From: Haliclystus octoradiatus
Lineage: Eukaryota; Cnidaria; Staurozoa; Stauromedusae; Haliclystidae
Reading direction: 5' to 3'
Length of the DNA: 64,000 bases
Assembly: GCA_916610825.1 (NCBI GenBank)
Contig: OU744450.1
Location: forward strand, 23,993,338 to 24,057,337
Shown here: positions 22,042-32,654 of the stretch, piece by piece
Layout of the letters: each line of letters opens with the position of its first letter
Numbering within the stretch: position 1 is the first letter of the stretch
Notes under the pieces: generated by a model
What the model was told of the DNA's origin: nothing
Databases searched by the model: none
The model's input: the letters and a program-made list of their open reading frames with translations, nothing else
Made by a program: the position numbers and the translations under genes

Positions 22042-22050
22042 TATATAAAG
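22042..22050 (+). promoter_or_regulatory. Possible TATA box of the ShK-protease gene
   Basis: TATATAAAG lies 366 bases upstream of the proposed ATG at 22408. That would leave a long 5' UTR or a small leader intron, so the assignment is weak. Confidence 0.25.
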
Positions 22051-22407
22051 TGATAAATAATACTTAAAATATTGTAGTGATATTTTTATTGTTGTTAATC
22101 ATTTTCCCACAAAATGAAGCCTCCGGTTTTATGACACTTTTGTCAAGCCTGAATCAATATTTCTTTTCCAAAATTAATTTCACTACCGGCATCATGATAA
22201 TGCGGTATACACTAACAAAGTGGTTTGATATCATAAATTTAACGTATGTTTTCTCGATTGGTAAAAGTTGTCTGTCGTCAAATGAATTTGATAGAAACAT
22301 CAGACCGCTATTGTAAATAGTAGTAATAACACCCATGGAATAAAACCGTTTCGCACGATCTGATTTTCATTTGCAAATAATATTGTAGAAATTCAGGGTT
22401 CACAGTC

Positions 22408-25400
22408 ATGGAGATATTAATTCGATATGTTTTGCTTCTATTAGTTGTAAGCATGAGATGTGTCGAGTCTAGCGTTACAGGTAAGAAACTTTAATAACAC
22501 GTAATATATTTCTCAAAACAATTTTAGGACAGCTGCATATGAATCGGCGGAGGCCGGAGACCCGGTGAAAAATGATGACACTAAATTAAATTTTAAAGCA
22601 AAACTGATCAAATATTGAAAGGTGAATTCTCAATCATGATTTTGTGACTCTTATATTGGTCTTGATAGAATTTATCAAAGTGTTATCAGCCCTGTGAAGG
22701 AAGTTGTGAAAGAAATTACATTTTTCCTTAGCAGCAGACAAGTACTTGTTTCTGACCATTAGCCGTCGTCAGTACTGCTCAGTGAACAATGGGCTGCCCT
22801 AGTGTGCTATATAGCTAAATCAAGATGAGTTAGTCAATGTGGTGGAAAACTTCACCACATGAAAAAAAAATCTGTGTCATACCAGAGTGCTCAAACTACC
22901 GAAGTAGTGAGCAAATCATATCGCAAATAGTATATAGTATATTGTTCTTTATAAAGAAGAACGTTGACGATGAACTGAATAATTAGCCTTTCCATTCTAT
23001 ATATGCCGAACAGCTTTTGATCTGAATAGAGTAGGTAAACTTCCATTACGAATCGAGACATTCGAAGGGTTGTTCAAATAATAGTTTGACATAATGACCT
23101 TAAAAAGTTTCAGATCATGAAAAATACATCCCCAACAATATTTTTACAAAGGGTTTACAAAAATTTTTCAGATGATAATCGTCAAGACTTCTATACTAGA
23201 TCATAATTCGTTCGAAATACAAATACTATTCTGCAAAAAACATTCTATCCTTCCGCTGGGTTAGGATGGCTCTTCCCATAGCTTCTAACCTTTTTCCTTT
23301 GCTGGCCAGTAACCCCCTTATCTTTTGCTATACTATAGTCACTCGTCAGCTCTTGAGTGCAGTTCGGTTAAGTGAAATTCCACCTTTTCTGCAGCCTAAT
23401 TGTTTTGAAACTCTAAACTCTATAATTTCTTGGTCAACTCTAAATTAAACAATTTTGGATAACTGCAACGGAAATTGATGATAGTTTTGCATTGCACTTA
23501 TATAAGGAGATTTCACAGCAGCGGTACCCTGCAAAAGTTCTATTTGAACATGATTTGAACAACCGGTGACCCCGTCGAAGTGCAATGGCTATTCCCGGGC
23601 TGCACTATGATGTGTTCTGATTGAGCATTGAGGCATGTTTTAATTCAATTGAACATTTCCGAATGTCAAAGTCATGTCAATGGAATCTAGCGTTCTGTAA
23701 AATATTTTTCATTTATCATTTTGTAATATTCCAGTGTGTAGTGATAAAGAAAAGAATGTTGGCCATTGCATTTCAAAAGTTAATATAGGGGATTGTCATG
23801 ACAACAAGAATGGAGCTTACATGTACAGAAATTGTAAACAATCGTGTGGATTCTGTCGTAAGTTTAAAATAGAATGTTTGAGACTGTAATGAGGATACAA
23901 TCATATCATTTTAATCAATTCAATATAATATAATATAACATGAGGCGAACACATGTATGTGAAGGGGATCAATGTTTGTTAAGATAGAGCATAAAATAGA
24001 ATTGAAACAAAGATGAGGCAAAAGCCGATAAACGCGTGAAACTCCGAGTAACGAAAGAGGCTTTTGCCTCATCTTTGTGTCAATTCTATAATTTTAATCA
24101 ATATAATTTTGCAATTTTTAACCAAATTTCACCTTTACTGATCGATTTTGCATAATAAAAACTTATATTACGAATAGGGCGTTGCAACATGATTCTAGAC
24201 CATTCATGTTCCGAAACAATGATGCCCTGTAATGATCATAATAAAATGTGTTGTTCTTGTTCAACTTCCAGCTGGATCTTCAACCGTGATATATCCACTT
24301 ATTCCAGGTATGTAGTCAAACTGTTGTCAAACCCTTCTGTAATGGTCACATTTCTACAGCAATCACCTGTGCATAATGGTCACTTTGGTAATACATTAAA
24401 TATACTGATATTAGTAACATTATTACCCGGTTTAAGTACTTTATGTCAAGTTGTCAGGGAGGATTTAAGGAAGCCTATAGACGACGCCAGTCAGTCAGTT
24501 AATATAGAATGATTCAAATGTTGGACTACATAGTTTGCCCGAGGGTTTAACATTCTTTGTGTAGTAATATAGCGATAAAGGTACTGCGCATTCCTATAAT
24601 GTTATCGTCTATCCTACTATATAACTACCAAGGGTTAACAAGGGCACAGCACAGTGACACCGATTCGAAAGTTTTCCATCGTCTCTATTATCCAGTCTCG
24701 TCGGTTAAGACAATAGCTGGAGTGTCAGCGAATTAGAAGTTGTAACAATCGGAGGAAGATAGCATTTTTTCATAATGTCTGGAATATCTTTAACAACCTG
24801 TGTTACAGTCCAAACCATGTGGGTCGAAAATCTACATATATTTTTATACCTTACGGGAGGCCACATAATAAATCTATTCTCGAGTGGCATATACAGCAAT
24901 ATTCTTGCGGTATTGTAGAGGGCACGGCAGAAGAGAAAGTGTCAGTCAACCTCATCTGTTTATTTGATATTTCATATATATAGGATGCAAAGATGAAATA
25001 GCAGTAACACAATGTACAGGTTATCAGAAAAACAGTTTCTGCAATCACAGTAAATATGGAATTTACATGTACTTAAAATGCAAAGCAACCTGCAACTTCT
25101 GTAGTAAGTATATAGATTTATAGATCATTGAAATTATAATAATAATGACTGGTCAAGAAAGACACATTCTTTGGTGGTAACTCTAAGTTTCATGTTATTA
25201 AACGATCATCAGACAACTAATACTATAACTACAATTACAAACATACATATTAACACATATCTAGAACAGGAATAATTCATTGAAATTATATCATTCAAAA
25301 ATGAGTTGTTACTGATTGATAATTTGTGATACCATTCAATGAAAGTGTGATTATATCTTGCAAACAACTCACAGGGTGATTAAAACATCTTATATTAATT

Positions 25401-28400
25401 ATTCCCAAATGCTTGCTTTGAATTAATTCATTGTGAAATACTATTATTTTTGATTTGATGAAGTTGAAAAATATCGAAAAGAAAAAAATATATCGGGTGT
25501 AAACATATACGATATTGGTATATCGAAAATGATCACGTATTGGCAATATCGGGACCCGACACATCAAATATCCGATACATCGAACAGCAATAGTTATTAT
25601 TCTTATACTTGATATATTATCATTCTTATATTATAGGAGATGTAAGAGTATCATCAACGCAGCCATCACAGCAAAGTAAGCTGCATGAATATGAAGGCCT
25701 ATCGTAATTAGGAATATTTTCATAACGCAAAATGAGTTTCAAATGCAGAATTCAAAGCTTTTTATTTTAGAATTCTTATGCTTATTCATATTTCCTTAAA
25801 TTGAGCAAACTAGTAGCTTTTTCACCGCAGTGATTAGTTATACCTGTATGGTTAATATTATTTGGAACGTGTGTTGTAAATTGATTTGGAAATACCGCCA
25901 TCCATTATAGCCCCTGCGAAAAACAGTTCAGGAGTTCATGATCAGTTCATCATAAACTTTAAATGGCCTTAAATTTTCATGAAAAGCTCACTATAAACGT
26001 TAAATGGCCCAAAATTTTCATGAACAGTTCATTATAAACGTTAAATGGCCCTAAATTTTCATGAACAGTTCATTATAAACGTTAAATGGGCAAATTTTCA
26101 TGAAAAGTTCATTATAAACGTTAAATGGGCACATTTTCATGAACAGTTCATGAACGTTAAATGGCTCCAAATTTTGGTGAACAGTTCATGAAAGTTAAAT
26201 GGCCCCAAATTTTGGTGAACAGTTCATCAACATTAAATGGCCCCAAATTTTGGTGAACAGTTCATGAACGTTAAATGGTCCCAATTTTGATGAACAGTTC
26301 ATGAATGTTAAATGGACCAAAATTTTGATGAACAGTTCAGAACGTTAAATGGCCCAAAATTTTGATGAACAGTTCATGAACGTTAAATGGTCCCAAATTT
26401 TCATGAATAGTTCATGAACGTTAAATGGCCTCAAATTTTGATGAACATTTCATGAACGTTAAATGGCCCCAAACTTTCATGAACTGTTCATGAACGTTAA
26501 ATGGCCTCAAATTTTTATGAGCAGTTCATTATAAACGTTAAGTGGCCTCAAATTTTCATGAACAGTTCATGAATGTTAAATGGCCCCAAATTTTGATGAA
26601 CAGTTCATGAACGTTAAATGGCCTCAAACTTTCATGAACTGTTCATGAACGTTAAATGGCCTCAAATTTTCATGAACAGTTCATTATAAACGTTAAATGG
26701 CCAAATTTTCATGAACAGTTCATGAATGTTAAATGGCCCCAAATTTTGATGAACAGTTCATGAACGTTAAATGACCCCAAACTTTCATGAACTGTTCATG
26801 AACGTTAAATGGCCTCAAATTTTCATGAACAGTTCATTATAAACGTTAAATGGCCAAATTTTGATGAACAGTTCATGAACGTTAAATGACCTCAAATTTT
26901 GATGAACAGTTCATGAATGTTAAATGGACCAAAATTTTGATAAACAGTTCAGAACGTTAAATGGCCCAAAATTTTGATGAACAGTTCAGAACGTTAAATG
27001 GCCCAAAATTTTGATGAACAGTTCATGAACGTTAAATGGCCCCAAACTTTCATGAACTGTTCATGAACGTTAAATGGCCTCAAATTTTGATGAACAGTTC
27101 ATTATAAACGTTAAATGGCCAAATTTTGATGAACAGTTCATGAATGTTAAATGGCCCCAAATTTTGATGAACAGTTCATGAACGTTAAATGACCCCAAAC
27201 TTTCATGAACTGTTCATGAACGTTAAATGGCCTCAAATTTTCATGAACAGTTCATTATAAACGTTAAATGGCCAAATTTTGATGAACAGTTCATGAACGT
27301 TAAATGACCTCAAATTTTGATGAACAGTTCATGAATGTTAAATGGACCAAAATTTTGATGAACAGTTCAGAACGTTAAATGGCCCAAAATTTTGATGAAC
27401 AGTTCAGAACGTTAAATGGCCCAAAATTTTGATGAACAGTTCATGAACGTTAAATGGCCCCAAACTTTCATGAACTGTTCATGAACGTTAAATGGCCTCA
27501 AATTTTGATGAACAGTTCATTATAAACGTTAAATGGCCAAATTTTGATGAACAGTTCATGAATGTTAAATGGCCCCAAATTTTGATGAACAGTTCATGAA
27601 CGTTAAATGGCCCCAAACTTTCATGAACAGTTCAGAACGTTCAATGGCCCAAAATTTTGATAAAAAGTTCATGAACGTTAAATGGCCCCAAATTTTGATG
27701 AACAGTTCATGAATGTTAAATGGCCCCAAATTTTGATGAACAGTTCATGAACGCTAAATGGCCCCAAACTTTCATGAACAGTTCATGAACGTTAAATGGC
27801 CTCAAATTTTGATGAACAGTTCATGAATGTTAAATGGCCCCAAATTTTGGCAAACAGCTCATGAACGTTAAATGGCTCCAAACTTTCATGAACAGTTCAT
27901 GAACTTTAAATCGCCCCAAACTTTCATGAACAGTTCATGAACTTTAAATGGCCTCCAATTTTCATGAAAATTCAGATGAGTGTTTCACTATTAAACATTC
28001 TAAATATTCCTTGCGTAGACATTCACTGACCCTTTACCCAACTAAATCATTTAACTACGATTGTTGCAAACATTACTTTGCAAATAGAATAATCAAGCAA
28101 TGGAACTCTCTTCTTGAAGAAGTTTTATCATAGTCCTTAAAAATATTCAAATATAAACTTATCACAGTTTTGTAAACATTCCTTTGTCAGTTAATTATTG
28201 CTGATAACATAACTCTCTTAATCTTAATATTATACTGTAATATATATATATAAGGCATCTTAAATTTTTAAAGGTCACATGTAAGTGGGGATACATTTAA
28301 AAATATCCTCCTTTGTTTCATTTTCCTGTTAGCCATTGTGCTACAAAATACATACATATATACATACAATTATTTTAGATATTGCAAAAGTGACCACTAT

Positions 28401-31298
28401 AGACAGGTGGCTGCTATATAGAGGTGGCCGTTATACCAGGTTTGATTGTAAATGTATTTGTTTAGATTGTGGTGTATCTCTTGTTCCTCAAAGTCGTATA
28501 ATAGCAGGCAAGGCAGCTAAACAAGGTACATGGCCATGGCAAGCAATGCTTAATAAAGATAACAAACCAAGTTGTGGTGCAGCATTAATATCAAACCAAT
28601 GGATTGTAACAGCAGCACATTGTGTAGCCGGAATGCAGAATACATTACATCGTTTCGAGATTGTGTAAGTTAGATGCGTATGTATATGTTTATTGATTAC
28701 ATTCGAAGAGCGGACGGCCTTTATACTCAGGGTAAAACTAAAGCGTTATTCTTGCAATCACAGATTCCAAAAGGATAGATCAAATTAAGAAGAAAATCTA
28801 AGTCTCAGTATTAATTCTCGCCTGCTGTGATTTTTACCATTCTTCCTGATTTCTGACAAAGGCACACCTCAGTCTGAAAACTATCAAGCCCACCCCCCCG
28901 GGACGTAATCCCATATTAAGATATAGTGGTATACATATGAAAGTAAATTTTACATCAGCGCAGCGAAAGTATTATACAGTGAAACCTGTATATAACGGCC
29001 AGCTACGAGAAGTTGATAAATTGACAACTATAGAAAGGTGGCCTTTATATACAGGTTTGATTCAATAGAAAATACTATTTTAAACATTGTAGGAGTGACC
29101 ACTATAGACAAGTGGCTGCTGTATAGAGGTGACCGTTATAGCAGGTTTGACTGTATAGAAACTTAATTTTGACATTTTTTAAAAATTTACAGACTTGGTG
29201 AACATGATTGGACTGTAGATGAAAAAATTGAACAAACATTTAAAGTCAGTAGCATGATAATCCATCCACAGTACAGGCATAGACAATCACAAGACTTTGA
29301 CATTGCATTAATTAAACTTCAACATCCTATATTACCAAATAAATATATCAATCAAGTTTGTTTACCAGCTAAAGGTTACAAAGTTAAGATTGGAACAAAA
29401 TGCGTCGTCACAGGTAAGGAACAGCTTAGGATGGGGGGTTGTAAATTTTGCACTATCCAAGTACATTTATCTCTGATTTTCAAAGTGAAATCTGTATATA
29501 CAGTAATAATTGTCTATAAAATAAATTAAAAGCTATCTATACAAGTGGTCCTCTATAGGGTTGATTCAATAGAAAAATGCTTTTTGTATATTACTAAAGT
29601 GACCACTACAGACAGGTGGGGTGTTCGTTAGATCAGATTATATTATATTGCAATGGCATTCTTATAGGACCGACCTTTCCTACCAGGGAACCATGTATCA
29701 TTGAAGAGTATGAGGCAAACTAAGGCTTACTACGTCCACAGGGTCCGACCAAAATGGGGATCCTGGAGGGGAGGCTTGAGCAAATTCAGAAGAAACTTGA
29801 TAATTTTCTGATATACAGGCCAAACCTCAACAAAAAATTCAGAAGAATTTGTTGCAATTTTTTAAGATTCCGGAAAGCTAAATCTTTTGTCGGACAGTGT
29901 ACATCCATACTAAAGAAAAACCAAGTTTTTGACGTTTGAATTTGAATGGGAAATAAATTAGCCAATTTTTTAAAAGCTCTCAAACATTTCCCTTGTCCTT
30001 TGGTGAGTTAAATGAAATCTCAATTTTTAACTATTATAGGTTGGGGCAAAGTAACTAACCCCGGAAGAAGACATCATGTTCTACAACAAGCCACAATGGC
30101 GATTGCAAGTTCATCACGTTGTCAAGCGTTGGTGAAAGCTCAGAATTGGCCATTCAAGGTTTGCTAGAACATTCTATATTGCATACATAAAATCATTATA
30201 TGATCACATTACTTCCATCTCCAATATATTTATTAATGTTGATGTAATAATTTTTCAGTGGCAATATAACCATTCGGGACGGCCGATAAACTGAATTTAT
30301 TAATATAAAAAATTAAATATGTACAATTAGTATACCCCCTGTGAAAAACAGTTTCGGAGTTCATGTAAAATTTACAAACGGTTCATGAACGTTACATAAC
30401 CCCAAATGTTTATGACCTGTTCATGAATGTCAGACTCACGTGAAAATTTCGGGCTATTTAACGTTCATGAGCTGCTCATGAACTATCATGAGCTGCTCAT
30501 GAACTATTATATGAACAGTTCATTAAAATTTTGGGCAATTTAGCGTCCATAAACCTTCAAGGAAAGTTCACGAACAGTTCATGAACAGTTCATGAAAATT
30601 TGGGGTTATTAGGAAAGATTAGATTTGGTACCAATACTTCGAGTACAGCTTTTCCATTGCGCATCACATCTGGGGCCTTTGGGGGAGCCCCTTTGCTCTG
30701 GAACATGTACTGACATTCTCGTTTCGGAACACTTTTCGGCGAGAAACATGAACCAAGGAGCACATGTTTTGATTTCATTGTTTTGGTTTGTCCCTATAAA
30801 ATTTCTACATAAAATCATAATGGATCTTGGAAAAATGTTTGAATTTTCTATTTACCTGGAAAACAGAAACTGATCTAAACGTCTTGTTTTGACAGAACAA
30901 GTACCGGTAGAACGTTTTCCTATCGACTAAGCACGAAGTGAACCTGTACCGGTACTAAATCTAAACCTTCCTATTTAACGTTCATAAACTGTTCATGAAC
31001 TTCTGGACTGAATCGCAGGGACCATTGTTTGCAAATAATATAATTAGACTATTCAACTTGTTTATAGGTTACTAAACATATGATATGTGCTGGTGATGGC
31101 GGAAAGACAGATGTAACTACATGTAGTGGGGATAGTGGTGGCCCCCTTGTATGTCCCACTGGATTATCCGGGGCATTTGAATTACATGGAGTTGTTAGCT
31201 GGGGATCACCATCATGTAAAGCAAAGGAATCATATTCTGTATTTACAAAAGTTGCTGAGTTACGCCAATGGATCGATTCAACAATGTCAACAAACTAA
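22408..31298 (+). CDS. Secreted serine protease (S1/trypsin fold) with two N-terminal ShK domains
   Basis: Nine exons: 22408-22480, 23735-23857, 24272-24307, 24984-25103, 25637-25675, 28466-28664, 29193-29413, 30040-30158 and 31068-31298. All phases agree, giving 386 residues. Exon 1 is a signal peptide. Exons 2 and 4 each encode one ShK (SXC) domain (residues 26-65 and 79-117), with six Cys in the ShK order; exons 3 and 5 are short linkers. The catalytic domain starts at R-IIAG (142), with His182 in TAAHC, Asp233 in DFDIAL and Ser333 in GDSGGP, so it should be active after zymogen cleavage. The residue equivalent to Asp189 of trypsin is Thr327, so cleavage after Lys/Arg is not expected; a chymotrypsin- or elastase-like pocket is more likely. 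ShK-protease fusions are known in cnidarians and other invertebrates; ShK here is a domain name, not proof of a toxin. Intron 5 carries a 2-kb satellite. An AATAAA lies at 31405-31410. Confidence 0.93.
23327..23520. mobile_element. Degenerate MITE related to 14211-14398
   Basis: Recognised by GTGCAGTTCGGTTAAGTGAA, TTCTGCAGCCTAATTGTTTT and AATTTTGGATAACTGCAACG in the same order as the copy at 14211. Located in intron 1 of the protease gene. Confidence 0.45.
23997..24088. mobile_element. Foldback family copy (30-bp arms)
   Basis: Arms 23997-24026 and 24059-24088 (ACAAAGATGAGGCAAAAGCC and its complement) enclose GCGTGAAACTCCGAGTAACG. The same inner phrase occurs in the 86-bp-arm palindrome. The left flank AATGTTTGTTAAGATAGAGC matches the flank at 53693. 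Confidence 0.75.
25913..27965 (+). repeat. 38-bp satellite array (about 50 units) with 418-bp higher-order period
   Basis: The unit is close to GTTCATGAACGTTAAATGG plus CCCCAAATTTTGATGAACA (38 bases), with variants such as CATTATAAACG (+3) and AGTTCAGAACG (-3). Variant units recur exactly 418 bases apart (for example 26691/27109/27527, 26844/27262 and 26946/27364), so the middle of the array is organised in blocks of 11 units. The array opens with CCCCTGCGAAAAACAGTTCA, the end sequence of a dispersed element family. It lies in intron 5 of the protease gene and ends against a LINE fragment. Confidence 0.95.
27966..28190 (+). mobile_element. 3' end fragment of a non-LTR retrotransposon (LINE)
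   Basis: The translation contains RRHSLTLYP, YFANRIIKQWNSL-EEVLS, then after a stop SLKIFKYKL. This matches the closing segment of CR1/jockey-type reverse transcriptases (RxxxFxxRVVxxWNSLPxxVV...FKxxL). Only this tail is present and it has a stop, so it is a dead 5'-truncated copy. Confidence 0.7.
28371..28451 (-). mobile_element. MITE family 1 fragment beside a protease splice acceptor
   Basis: Reversed partial copy ending in CAGGTTTGATTGTA at 28451, only 14 bases before the protease exon at 28466. Confidence 0.7.
28974..29155 (-). mobile_element. MITE family 1, full-length copy
   Basis: Starts TACAGTGAAACCTGTATATA and ends GCAGGTTTGACTGTA, flanked by TA on both sides, 182 bases. It is one of the best-preserved copies and lies in intron 6 of the protease gene. 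Confidence 0.85.
29480..29645 (-). mobile_element. MITE family 1, diverged copy
   Basis: Reversed copy with CTATAGGGTTGATTCAATAG, AGTGACCACTACAGACAGG and a worn left end. Located in intron 7 of the protease gene. Confidence 0.55.
29738..29903 (-). mobile_element. MITE family 2, near-complete copy
   Basis: Starts CAGGGTCCGACCAAAATGGG and ends CTAAATCTTTTGTCGGAC. The interior matches the copies at 4481 and 38057 in reverse. Located in intron 7 of the protease gene. Confidence 0.75.
30336..31020. mobile_element. GTTCATGAAC-family element interrupted by another transposon
   Basis: Opens with CCCCTGTGAAAAACAGTTTC and closes with the reversed end ACTTCTGGACTGAATCGCAGGG. Both arms are made of GTTCATGAAC units. 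A 362-bp element (30611-30972) sits inside it. Located in intron 8 of the protease gene. Confidence 0.75.
30611..30972 (-). mobile_element. 362-bp TIR element nested in a GTTCATGAAC-family element
   Basis: Ends AGGAAAGATTAGATTTGGTA and its near reverse complement GGTACTAAATCTAAACCTTCCT (TIR about 22 bases). A related copy in the other orientation occupies 54027-54427, sharing AAAACAAGACG(T/C)TTAGAT, GGTAAATAGAAAATT and AAACATGT(G/A)CTCC. It has no credible ORF. Confidence 0.8.
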
Positions 31299-32654
31299 AA
31301 GAGACATGAAATTACTAATTGATTATTTAAGATGAAAAGACATATTCTGATTTAAATAATAATAATACATTGTGAAGCTGCTTACATTTCCGTCGATGTT
31401 TATCAATAAACAAGTTATAACCAAACAAACACCCTATACTGTATTTATAAAATTTCCAAGAAGATGGGTGGAATAGGAATTTAATATAAATATAAATGTA
31501 TGATTTCATTCTTGAGTTCCTTTTTGAATCTGTTGTGTTTTAAGTTATCTGTTAATGAGCAGCATGTGAAAACTCAATTAATATGCTCTCTAATCTGAAT
31601 TAGTAAATGTTGTGAATATAATAGAACATTCTCAAATCAACTCAAATTATCATTTCATCGGTAAATGTCACATTATCGTCGAAATGAAGAAATAACTCTA
31701 AATGAAATACAGTAGATACTGTTTACAACATTACCTTTTTATTATAACGGATTACTGTTTTTATATCGTAGTGAACCTAACTGATATCTCTGGTGAAATA
31801 TTTTTTTTATAAATAATTGGCTATAGCGGTACATCACTTATAACATACTTTTTGAAAGTTCCCTAGGGGTGCCGCTATCTGCCGCTATAGACAGTTTCTA
31901 TTGTATCAAAGTGTGTAATCTCTGACTCCACATTTCGATATAAACACTGTTTGATTTGTGGATAGAAATCAATACCAATGGCATGATTATGACGAAGTCG
32001 GCAACCCGGGTAGCAAAACAAGAACATTGGTTCAAATCAGGGTTCGACGATTCAAGCTTTCTTCATATTATCACAATATTCATTATCATTTAAGACCATT
32101 TAACAAGATATTTATGATAATTTAACATATGTTATCAAATATAATAAAAGGGTAAAATTTGTAAGAGAGCTTTATATTCTTTGCTACTTATATAAAATTT
32201 ATTTTCCAATACCATCATACAACTTATTATCCTAGGAACCAGGCCCAAGGTTTGTTTCTGGAATCATGTAGGCCTAGCGCCTGTGAGCTAATGTGTGATT
32301 TTTAGCCCATCGCAAATAGCACTCGCATAAATTTGGTCAATTATTCACACGCCAATTCATATACGGTCACAACTCTTTGCCATCTCTTCAAAAGATCAAT
32401 TGTCAACTTTTTGTCAAACACATTAAAGTAATCAGCCGCAACAATGATAAGTGATATAGCAAAGTAATGCATAAATTATATCCCAAACTCATGGAAACTT
32501 GTTGGGCTGAAAATCACACAATAGTTCACAGACCCTATGGTTTTAGAAACAAACCTCGGGGCTGGTACGAAGGCTAACAACATATCACCCTGGAAAGAAT
32601 CAACATAAATCCCAACTTTGTTAACTTTGTTAACATTAATATATATTTAGTTAT
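31299..32654. other. Tail-to-tail intergenic region, protease and AGPAT genes
   Basis: No exon found. It holds the protease 3' UTR and AATAAA (31405), a dispersed repeat at about 31960-32130 (related copy at 40185-40310, with GAACATTGSTTYGAATYRRGG), and an inverted-repeat element at 32234-32562. Confidence 0.6.
32234..32562. mobile_element. Inverted-repeat element (~70-bp arms)
   Basis: The left arm begins CCAGGCCCAAGGTTTGTTTC and the right arm ends GAAACAAACCTCGGGGCTGG, its near reverse complement. Arms share TGTGTGATTTTYAGCCCA. The centre is about 180 AT-rich bases. It is near the 3' end of the AGPAT gene. Confidence 0.7.

Larger units (their letters stand above)
18382..22407. other. Intergenic region between the CTR1 and protease genes (head to head)
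   Basis: Four kilobases without a recognised exon. It holds both promoters, MITE family 1 fragments (about 19241-19300 and 19985-20078), a (TTGAA)n run at 20084-20100, the 8-bp-TSD element at 20431-20756, and the foldback elements at 20962-21538 with TA and TTA microsatellites. Confidence 0.6.

Noticed and set aside
25913..27965. CRISPR-like regular array
   Set aside because: The units are contiguous with no unique spacers, the genome is animal, and the units match dispersed transposon termini. It is a satellite.
30590..30873. Overlapping small ORFs on both strands in protease intron 8
   Set aside because: They lie in the nested TIR element; the related copy at 54027-54427 does not keep the frames open.
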